From: an uncultured Clostridia bacterium
GTDB lineage: Bacteria; Bacillota; Clostridia; TANB77; CAG-508
Assembly: GCA_944392065.1 (NCBI GenBank)
Contig: CALXVO010000079.1
Span: 1-5,705, forward strand
Direction of reading: 5' to 3'
DNA: 5,705 bases
A program made the position numbers and the translations under genes. The notes below the pieces were generated by a model, which saw only the letters and a program-made list of their open reading frames with translations, did not search any database and was not told the DNA's origin. Shown one piece after another: positions 1 to 5,394 of this stretch (positions are counted from its first letter, which is position 1; every line of letters begins with the position of its first letter).

Positions 1-996
1 ATATTTACAACTGTATTTAAAGAGCATACAAATTGGAAAGTAGATGAAGCACCATTTAGACGTATTCCATATAGAGAAGCAATGGAAAAATACGGCATAG
101 ATAAACCAGACTTACGTAACCCACTTATAATCCAAGATGCAACTAAATTATTTGAAAACACAGAATTTAATGCATTTAAAGGAAAAACAATAAAAATAAT
201 AGTAGTGCCAGATGGTGCAAAACAAGGAAGAAAATTCTTTGATAGCATGACAGATTTTGCTAAAGAAGAGGCTAGAGCAAATGGATTAGCATGGGTAAAA
301 GTAGAGCCAGAAAATGGATATACAGGAGGTATTTCAAAATTCATAACAGACGAAGCAAAAGACATTTTGGCAAAAGAGTATGGAGTAAAAGAAAACTCTG
401 CAATATTCTTTATAGCAGATGAATTAAAAACAGCACAAAAAATAGCAGGACAAGTTAGAATAGAACTTGGAAAAAGATTGGACTTAATAGAAAAAAATGT
501 ATATAGATTTTGCTTTATAACAGATTTCCCAATGTATGAATTATCTGATGAAGGAACAATAGACTTTAACCATAACCCATTTTCAATGCCACAAGGTGGA
601 AAAGAAGCATTAGAAAATAAAAACCCATTAGAAATTTTAGCATATCAATATGATGTAGTATGTAATGGATACGAAATGACATCAGGAGCAGTTAGAAACC
701 ATGACCCAGAACTAATGGTTAAGGCATTTGAAATAGCAGGATATAGCGAAAAAGAGGTAGAAACAAAATTTGGAGCATTATATAATGCCTTCCAATATGG
801 TACACCACCACATGCAGGAGCTGCAGCTGGTTTAGATAGAATGGTAATGCTTATAGCAGATTCAGATAATATAAGAGAAGTTATAGCATTTCCAAAGAAC
901 AAAAAGGCAAGAGATGTGCTCATGGGAGCACCAAGCAAGGTTACAGAAAAACAATTACGCGATGTTCATATAAAGGTGGATGCAGAAAAGGAATAA
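1..996 (+). CDS. aspS: Aspartyl-tRNA synthetase, C-terminal part (5' end outside window)
   Basis: Class II aminoacyl-tRNA synthetase that charges tRNA-Asp with aspartate in the cytosol. The frame is open from base 1, and 331 codons are visible of a protein that is usually about 590 residues. The anticodon-binding OB fold and class II motifs 1 and 2 therefore lie upstream of the window. The visible part begins in the catalytic domain with FRRIPYREAMEKYGIDKPDLR (about nt 55-117). It then has the GAD insertion domain typical of bacterial AspRS (about nt 130-510), the block FITDFPMYE, and the class II motif 3 arginine in GLDR (nt 829-840). It ends with AFPKNKKARDVLMGAPS and a short tail. The segment NGYEMTSGAVRNHDPE (nt 664-711) is of the SGA-R-NH type rather than the GGGS-R-IH type of E. 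coli. The internal ATG at nt 82 is not the start, because homology continues upstream of it. mnmA follows after 8 nt, so the two are probably co-transcribed. Confidence 0.97.
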   Translation: MFTTVFKEHTNWKVDEAPFRRIPYREAMEKYGIDKPDLRNPLIIQDATKLFENTEFNAFKGKTIKIIVVPDGAKQGRKFFDSMTDFAKEEARANGLAWVKVEPENGYTGGISKFITDEAKDILAKEYGVKENSAIFFIADELKTAQKIAGQVRIELGKRLDLIEKNVYRFCFITDFPMYELSDEGTIDFNHNPFSMPQGGKEALENKNPLEILAYQYDVVCNGYEMTSGAVRNHDPELMVKAFEIAGYSEKEVETKFGALYNAFQYGTPPHAGAAAGLDRMVMLIADSDNIREVIAFPKNKKARDVLMGAPSKVTEKQLRDVHIKVDAEKE

Positions 997-1004
997 TAGT
1001 AAAA

Positions 1005-2153
1005 ATGAGAAAAAAAGTTTTATTAGGTATGAGTGGAGGAGTGGATAGCTCTGTATCAGCAATTCTATTACAAAAACAGGGATATGAAGTAATAGGAGCT
1101 ACTATGCGATTATGGGAAAATGAGAATAATAGTGAAGATAATGTTACAAATGATGCAATTCGAGACGCAAAAAAAATATGCGAAAAATTAGGAATAGAGC
1201 ATCATGTAATCGACTTAAGAGAAGAATTTAAAAAGCGAGTTATAGATAATTTTATATGCTCTTATCAATGTGCAAAAACGCCAAATCCATGTATAGAATG
1301 TAACAAATATATAAAGTTTAAAACCTTTTATAGAATTGCACAAGACTTAGAATGTGAATATATGGCAACTGGTCATTATGCTAGAATAGAATTTTCGGAA
1401 AAATATAACCAATATATACTCATGAAATCTAAGGAAGAAAAGAAAGACCAAACTTACTTTTTATATGGAATTGATAAAACAATTTTATCAAAAGTAATAT
1501 TTCCACTTTCCGAATTTAAAAATAAAGAGGAAATTAGAAAAATAGCACAAGAAAATGGACTAGAAGTAGCTAACAAAAAGGATAGTCAAGAGGTATGTTT
1601 TATTCCAAATAATGATTATATAAGTTTTTTAAAAGAGCAAAATAAAAGGAATGATATATTAAAAAATAAAAAATCAAATTTAAATAATCAAGCAGAAGGT
1701 ATCACAAAAAGATACATAAATGCTAAAGATACTACTCAAAATGCTGAGGGAAATATTATTTTAACAAGTGGAGAAATAGTAGGTAAACATACAGGTCTTA
1801 TAAACTATACCATAGGACAAAGAAAAGGACTTGGAATATCGTATAAAGAACCTCTATATGTATTAAGATTAGACAAAGAAAAAAATCAAGTAATTGTAGG
1901 CATAGAGAAAGAACTATATAGTACAAAACTAACTGCAGATGAACTTAACTTTTTACTAAATATAGATTTTAGTAAAAAAATTGAAGTAAAAGCAAAGATT
2001 AGATATAGGGCAAAAGAAGCAGAAGCAACATTAGAAGTAAAAAACAATATTGCAAATGTGAACTTTAAAGAACCTCAAAGAGCAGTAACGCCAGGTCAAT
2101 CAGTTGTATTTTATATAGATGATATAGTGCTTGGAGGAGGAAAAATATTATAG
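1005..2153 (+). CDS. mnmA: tRNA-specific 2-thiouridylase MnmA
   Basis: Adenylates U34 of tRNA-Lys, -Glu and -Gln in the cytosol and replaces the C2 oxygen with sulfur. The 382-residue protein has the PP-loop SGGVDSS at residues 10-16, ATGHYAR at 121-127 and KKDQTYFL at 146-153. The first catalytic cysteine is in NPCIECN (C99) and the second in DSQEVCFIP (C198). The central tRNA-binding domain carries GQRKGLGI (271-278), and the C-terminal beta-barrel ends in PGQSVVFY...LGGG. An additional C96 makes a CxxC with C99, and C85 and C89 lie just before it. Residues about 212-250 form a Lys/Asn-rich insertion before the VGKHTGL motif, which makes the protein slightly longer than the usual 355-370. 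The start is supported by the PP-loop position and by AAGGA at nt 988-992 inside the end of aspS, 12 nt away. No clear terminator follows the TAG stop. Confidence 0.97.
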   Translation: MRKKVLLGMSGGVDSSVSAILLQKQGYEVIGATMRLWENENNSEDNVTNDAIRDAKKICEKLGIEHHVIDLREEFKKRVIDNFICSYQCAKTPNPCIECNKYIKFKTFYRIAQDLECEYMATGHYARIEFSEKYNQYILMKSKEEKKDQTYFLYGIDKTILSKVIFPLSEFKNKEEIRKIAQENGLEVANKKDSQEVCFIPNNDYISFLKEQNKRNDILKNKKSNLNNQAEGITKRYINAKDTTQNAEGNIILTSGEIVGKHTGLINYTIGQRKGLGISYKEPLYVLRLDKEKNQVIVGIEKELYSTKLTADELNFLLNIDFSKKIEVKAKIRYRAKEAEATLEVKNNIANVNFKEPQRAVTPGQSVVFYIDDIVLGGGKIL

Positions 2154-2464
2154 TGTTCAATCTTCTTTTAAACTTAAGCAAAAAATATATAATCTATTTT
2201 AAATTTAAAACAGGCATTGTTATGATTTTATGTAAAAGAAAAGTTACGAATTGAAAAATGATAAAACAAAAGCTGTTACAGGATAATGGTCTTATAGAGT
2301 TTGCTCCAAATCGCACTCGCTTTTACAAAGCTCGTTTGGTCGCTTAAGCGGTACTTCAAAAATTTTCGAAATATACATACTACTAAGACATAGTTGTAAA
2401 ATTAAATTCTACACTGATTAGTAGCTATTTTTCAACTAAAAGCAAACATTTTTTCGCAAAACTA
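2154..2464. other. Long noncoding spacer with GC-richer island and imperfect hairpins
   Basis: No convincing gene lies here. The first part is very AT-rich and holds the perfect palindrome TTTTAAATTTAAAA at 2197-2210. Bases 2301-2350 are about 48% G+C, far above their surroundings. They can fold with CCAAA/TTTGG flanking GCTTT-TAC-AAAGC, and they end in the perfect palindrome CGCTTAAGCG (2341-2350). Downstream, TAGTTG (2391-2396) pairs with CAACTA (2433-2438), AAAA (2398-2401) with TTTT (2428-2431), and CTAC (2409-2412) with GTAG (2421-2424). This gives an imperfect 48-nt hairpin without a T-tract after it. CTACTAA (2380-2386) could compete for TTAGTAG (2418-2424). The stretch may be a decayed mobile or repeat element or the 3' region of the aspS-mnmA transcript; the sequence does not decide. 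Confidence 0.5.
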
Positions 2465-2493
2465 TTGATTTATTTTTAAAATAATGATACAAT
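2465..2493 (+). promoter_or_regulatory. Sigma-A-type promoter for the small coiled-coil gene
   Basis: TTGATT (2465-2470) and TACAAT (2488-2493) are separated by exactly 17 nt, and TGA directly precedes the -10, forming an extended -10. Transcription would begin near 2500, leaving a leader of about 24 nt before the ATG. Confidence 0.75.
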
Positions 2494-2523
2494 ATTTACA
2501 TAATTTAACAGTGAGGTGATTAT

Positions 2524-2769
2524 ATGTTTGAAAATGAATCTGAAAAAGAAACACTTGAGGCATTAATTACACAAATAAATGAACTATTAAACGAAATAAA
2601 AAATGAACAAAAAAATATGAAAGAAACTATAGCTAATAACCATAAAGTAAATATGCAAAAGTTTTCTAAATTATTAGAATTTAACGAGATTTGCGACATG
2701 ACTAATACTATATTCGAGAAGAGATTATTAAGCATAGAAAAATTACTTTATGATGTTTTTAAAAGCTAG
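2524..2769 (+). CDS. Small charged, probably coiled-coil protein of unknown function
   Basis: I do not recognise a family for this 81-residue protein. It is rich in Glu, Lys, Asn and Leu/Ile, has no Pro or Gly, and has no signal peptide or membrane segment. Residues about 6-40 (ETLEALITQINELLNEIKNEQ onward) show hydrophobic spacing compatible with an amphipathic helix or coiled coil, and a second helical stretch follows after about residue 55. One Cys (C57) is present. The gene looks real because GAGGTGAT (2513-2520) sits just before the ATG, a good promoter lies upstream and a strong intrinsic terminator lies downstream, so it is a self-contained transcription unit. A cytosolic self-associating or partner-binding protein is likely. 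The overlapping reverse-strand frame has no such signals and is a shadow. Confidence 0.8.
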   Translation: MFENESEKETLEALITQINELLNEIKNEQKNMKETIANNHKVNMQKFSKLLEFNEICDMTNTIFEKRLLSIEKLLYDVFKS

Positions 2770-2775
2770 TAAAAG

Positions 2776-2796
2776 ATAGAATTTAGAAAATTCTAT
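2776..2796 (+). repeat. Short perfect hairpin after the small gene
   Basis: ATAGAATTT (2776-2784) and AAATTCTAT (2788-2796) are perfect inverted repeats around a 3-nt loop, 6 nt after the stop codon. There is no T-tract, so it is probably an RNA 3'-end structure ahead of the main terminator rather than a terminator itself. Confidence 0.5.
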
Positions 2797-2800
2797 TTCT

Positions 2801-2846
2801 AAAAAGTTATTCGTAAATGTAATTAATTATGAATAACTTTTTTTTC
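2801..2846 (+). terminator. Intrinsic terminator after the small gene
   Basis: AAAAAGTTATTC (2801-2812) is perfectly complementary to GAATAACTTTTT (2831-2842). The stem can extend inward by TAA/TTA next to a G-T pair. The T-run covers 2838-2845. It separates the small gene from the murT/gatD promoter. Confidence 0.85.
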
Positions 2847-2856
2847 TATACTAATA

Positions 2857-2885
2857 TTGCTTTAAACAAACATTTAATATATAAT
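2857..2885 (+). promoter_or_regulatory. Sigma-A-type promoter for the murT/gatD-like genes
   Basis: TTGCTT (2857-2862) and a consensus TATAAT (2880-2885) have a 17-nt spacer. The expected start is near 2892, about 20 nt before the ATG. It lies directly after the preceding terminator, so the pair begins a new transcript. Confidence 0.8.
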
Positions 2886-2912
2886 ACTCATATAAAAACA
2901 AAGGTGATATAA

Positions 2913-4286
2913 ATGAAAAAAGGTTTTAAATTTTATATAGCCCTATGGGGAGCAAAAGTAGGAACAATCTTACTAAAGTTATTAAGAAGAAATGCTACAT
3001 TTTTTCCAGGAAAATTTGCACTAAAAGTGTGCCCAGATTTTATTAAAAAAATAGACAAGCCTAAAACAATAATTGCAGTGACAGGAACTAATGGCAAGAC
3101 TACTGTATGCAATATGATAGAAGATGTGCTAAAAGACAATAATCACGATTTTATTGACAATAAATATGGTTCAAATATAGATGCAGGTATAATAACTACA
3201 TTAATTAATGGCTCTAATATTATGGGAAAGTCAAAAAAAGATTTAGCAGTTTTAGAAGTAGATGAAAGAAGTTCTCCTAAAATATATCCATATTTAACAC
3301 CAACCTATTTAGTATGCAATAATTTATTTAGAGACTCCATGATGAGGAATGCACATACAGAATATATATCAAGCTTACTAACTAAATATATTCCAAAAGA
3401 TACTATATTAATATTAAATGGTGACGACTTAATTGCAAGTAACTTGGCACCAGAAAATAAAAGAATTTATTTTGGAATAGATAAGCTAGATACAGATGGA
3501 GAAACCTGCGAAAATATAGCAAAGGATATTGTAGTATGCCCTAAGTGTAATACAAAACTAGAATATGATTATGTTAGGTATAACCATATAGGCAGAGCTC
3601 ACTGCCCTAAATGTGATTTTAAATCACCCAAAATAGACTATTTAGTAACAAATCTGGATTTAAATAATAAAAAAATGATTTTACAAAATGAGGAAAAAGA
3701 AGAAGAGTATGACTTAATAAGTGACAATATTATAAATATATACAATATTCTTACAACAATAGTTGTGCTAAAACAAATGGGACTTTCTAGTAATCAAATA
3801 AATGAATCATTAAAAAAACAAAAAATAGTAGATACTAGATATAGTGAAGAAGTAGTAGATAATATAAAAATAATAACTCACCTATCAAAAGGTATGAATC
3901 CAATTGCTTGCTCTAGAGTATTTGACTATGTAAGAAAATATAAAGGAAATAAAGTAGTAATACTATTATTAGATGATTTACATGAAGCGGTAAACGGGAG
4001 TGAAAATATAGCATGGCAGTATGATACAGATTATGAGTTTTTAAATGATGAAAGTATTAAACAGATAATTATTGCAGGGGCAAGATATTTAGATGGATAT
4101 GTTAGACTTTTAATTGCAGGTGTAGATAAAGAAAAAATAGTATATAAAAGGGATGAAATAGCTGCCATTGACTATTTAAAATTAGATGGAATTGATACAG
4201 TTTTTATTCTACATGATTTATATGCTATGGAATTAAAAGAGACTGCTAAGAAGAAAGTAGAGGTTATGGTAAGAAATAGAGGTTGA
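2913..4286 (+). CDS. murT: MurT-like Mur ligase, divergent, with altered amidation motif
   Basis: In the known family, MurT activates the alpha-carboxyl of D-Glu in lipid II with ATP, and GatD supplies ammonia to make D-isoglutamine at the cytoplasmic face. The 457-residue protein has the family layout. An N-terminal segment leads into the P-loop VTGTNGKTT (residues 56-64), followed by LEVDE (114-118) and NLFRD (137-141). A Cys4 zinc ribbon follows, CPKC (209-212) and CPKC (231-234), then the Mur ligase C-terminal and DUF1727 region. Differences from typical MurT are clear. The usual QxDRxGE after NLFRD reads SMMRNAHTE. The KNPAG-N motif is shortened to SKGMN (325-329). The DNxADGRDxSW motif reads DLHEAVNGSENIAW (355-368), placing N365 where the amidation Asp (Asp349 in S. 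aureus numbering) is expected. AAGGTGAT (2901-2908) supports the start. The gene symbol reflects family membership, not proven activity. Confidence 0.88.
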   Translation: MKKGFKFYIALWGAKVGTILLKLLRRNATFFPGKFALKVCPDFIKKIDKPKTIIAVTGTNGKTTVCNMIEDVLKDNNHDFIDNKYGSNIDAGIITTLINGSNIMGKSKKDLAVLEVDERSSPKIYPYLTPTYLVCNNLFRDSMMRNAHTEYISSLLTKYIPKDTILILNGDDLIASNLAPENKRIYFGIDKLDTDGETCENIAKDIVVCPKCNTKLEYDYVRYNHIGRAHCPKCDFKSPKIDYLVTNLDLNNKKMILQNEEKEEEYDLISDNIINIYNILTTIVVLKQMGLSSNQINESLKKQKIVDTRYSEEVVDNIKIITHLSKGMNPIACSRVFDYVRKYKGNKVVILLLDDLHEAVNGSENIAWQYDTDYEFLNDESIKQIIIAGARYLDGYVRLLIAGVDKEKIVYKRDEIAAIDYLKLDGIDTVFILHDLYAMELKETAKKKVEVMVRNRG

Positions 4287-4389
4287 AAAATAATTGCATT
4301 TTGGCGCCAACAAATTCCATTTAAAACGCGGTTATATACAAAAAGTATGTGCCTATAAAATTTTTATTAGAGGGTAAATTCGCTCAAAT
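4287..4389. other. Gap between murT-like and gatD-like genes with palindrome
   Basis: The gap between the two coding regions is 113 nt, whereas murT and gatD are typically adjacent or overlapping. It contains the perfect palindrome TTGGCGCCAA (4301-4310), which is GC-rich against its surroundings and has no T-tract. TCCATTT (4316-4322) can pair with AAATGGA (4386-4392), reaching into the gatD ribosome binding site. No good promoter with both boxes is visible. Confidence 0.4.
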
Positions 4390-4399
4390 GGAGGTTAAA
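4390..4399 (+). promoter_or_regulatory. Ribosome binding site fixing the gatD-like start
   Basis: GGAGG at 4390-4394 lies 5 nt before the ATG at 4400. An in-frame ATG at 4349 would add 17 residues but has no comparable site, and the ATG at 4388 overlaps this site. The start at 4400 is therefore chosen. Confidence 0.8.
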
Positions 4400-5092
4400 A
4401 TGAAAATAGAAATTTTATTTCCAGAATTATGTAATTTATTTGGAGATATGTATAATATGAAATACTTGAAAATGTGTTTACCAGAGGCCGAATTTGTAAA
4501 TACAGCTTTAGATGAAGTACCAGTATTTACGAAAGAAAATGTAAATATGATTTATCTAGGACCAATGACAGAAAAAACTCAAGAAAAAGTTATTGAAAGA
4601 CTATTACCATATAAAAGTAGAATAGAAGAACTTATAGAAAAAAATGTAGTATTTCTATTTACAGGAAATAGCATAGAAGTCCTAGGAAAATACATAGAAA
4701 ATGAAGATGGCTCAAAGATAGAAGCAGTGGGAATATTTGATGTATATAGTAAAAGAGATATGATGCATAGGCATAATAGTTATTTAGTAGGAAAATATGA
4801 AGAAATTGAAATAGTTGGTTTTAAAAGCCAATTTACTATGATGTATGGAGATAATTCTGATTCGTATTTTGTAGAAGTAGAAAAGGGGATTGGAATAAAT
4901 AAAGAAAGTAAATTAGAGGGAATACAAAAAAATAATTTTATTGGCACGTACTTATTGGGGCCATTGTTAATTCTAAATCCATTGTTTACCAAAAAAATAA
5001 TTGGAAAAATGGGGGCAGAAGCCAAAGTAGCTTTAGAGGAAGAAACAATGTCTGCGTATGAAGCTCGATTAAAAGAATTGAAAAAGCTGTAG
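4400..5092 (+). CDS. gatD: GatD-like class I glutamine amidotransferase lacking catalytic Cys and His
   Basis: In the known MurT/GatD complex, GatD hydrolyses glutamine and passes ammonia to MurT. This 230-residue protein follows GatD along its length: IYLGPMTEKTQ (residues 51-61) matches the family IGGGSDREQ block, LGKYI...DGSKIEAVGIFDVY (95-116) follows the nucleophile elbow, and GTYLLGPLL (182-190) matches GTYLHGP. The catalytic residues are missing. The elbow, normally ICGGYQ, reads FTGNSIE with T88 in place of the nucleophile Cys. L186 (codon 4955-4957) replaces the catalytic His. The only cysteines are C11 and C26, and the only histidines H123 and H125. The usual FENHGGRT block reads FKSQFTMM (141-148). 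The reading frame is intact with a good ribosome binding site, so this looks like a maintained pseudoenzyme. Position after the murT-like gene suggests a complex with it. The family assignment is firm; the usual enzymatic function is doubtful. Confidence 0.85.
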   Translation: MKIEILFPELCNLFGDMYNMKYLKMCLPEAEFVNTALDEVPVFTKENVNMIYLGPMTEKTQEKVIERLLPYKSRIEELIEKNVVFLFTGNSIEVLGKYIENEDGSKIEAVGIFDVYSKRDMMHRHNSYLVGKYEEIEIVGFKSQFTMMYGDNSDSYFVEVEKGIGINKESKLEGIQKNNFIGTYLLGPLLILNPLFTKKIIGKMGAEAKVALEEETMSAYEARLKELKKL

Positions 5093-5101
5093 CACCTGCT
5101 A

Positions 5102-5265
5102 GGTTACTAGATAATGGTTTATATAAAATATTAGGTCCGCGCAGGGATGTTCTAATTAAAATTGGCGAACGAAGCAGGGAGCTCCGTCGGGACTTTAATA
5201 GAGACAATTTTAATTAGAACTCCCGTTGCAGGACATGCTTTTTTGAAAACCATTATCTAGTAACC
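5102..5265. repeat. 164-nt foldback element (MITE-like or structured RNA)
   Basis: The outer ends are a perfect 19-bp inverted repeat, GGTTACTAGATAATGGTTT (5102-5120) and its complement (5247-5265). Inside, GTCC (5135-5138) pairs with GGAC (5231-5234), GCA (5141-5143) with TGC (5227-5229), and GGGA (5144-5147) with TCCC (5221-5224). A perfect 16-bp stem, GTTCTAATTAAAATTG (5149-5164) with 5205-5220, continues the arm. A 40-nt apical region contains GGAGCTCC and a second copy of GCAGGGA (5174-5180). Outside, CTA (5099-5101) and TAG (5270-5272) can extend the fold across a bulge. The element starts 10 nt after the gatD-like stop and has no coding signals. Whether it is mobile or an RNA cannot be decided here; no clear target-site duplication is visible. 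Confidence 0.85.
5135..5244 (+). terminator. Possible terminator formed by the inner foldback stem
   Basis: The inner arm closed by GTCC/GGAC is followed after 4 nt (ATGC) by six T (5239-5244). It could end the murT/gatD transcript. The stem is far longer than a usual terminator and the outer repeat would compete with it, so this is tentative. Confidence 0.35.
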
Positions 5266-5293
5266 ATACTAGATATAAGTAAGAAAATACCTA

Positions 5294-5322
5294 TTGAAAA
5301 ATAAAGAAAAGTATGATATAAG
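5294..5322 (+). promoter_or_regulatory. Probable promoter for rlmN
   Basis: TTGAAA (5294-5299) and TATAAG (5317-5322) are 17 nt apart, with TGA just before the -10 giving an extended -10. The start would be near 5329, leaving a leader of about 65 nt. It sits just downstream of the foldback element. Confidence 0.6.
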
Positions 5323-5394
5323 TTATACAAAATTAATTAAGAAATAACAAAATAAAACGTATTTAATAAAAATTACTAAGAATGAAGGTTTAAA

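Noticed and set aside
645..938. Reverse-strand frame inside aspS
   Set aside because: It lies opposite strongly conserved aspS sequence and has no family resemblance; a shadow frame.
2197..2210. TTTTAAATTTAAAA palindrome as a terminator or operator
   Set aside because: Such A/T palindromes are expected by chance in this composition, and there is no T-tract in terminator position.
2258..2347. 29-codon frame in the mnmA spacer
   Set aside because: It has no ribosome binding site or promoter and is very short. It is noted as a possible remnant rather than a gene.
2391..2438. Hairpin as a riboswitch for the small gene
   Set aside because: It lies upstream of the promoter at 2465-2493, so it would not be in that gene's leader, and it matches no riboswitch class I know.
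4349..4399. Longer gatD-like start at ATG 4349, adding 17 residues
   Set aside because: It lacks a ribosome binding site, while GGAGG sits 5 nt before the ATG at 4400, and the 4400 start gives an N-terminus and length (230 residues) that fit GatD.
4986..5207. Reverse-strand frame running from the foldback element into gatD
   Set aside because: It overlaps the well-supported gatD-like gene and the inverted repeat, with no translation signals; a shadow frame.
5102..5265. 6S RNA or a T-box leader at the foldback element
   Set aside because: The perfect 19-bp ends and 16-bp stem do not fit the bulged 6S layout, and no T-box core sequence was seen. The element also precedes the rlmN promoter instead of lying in its leader.
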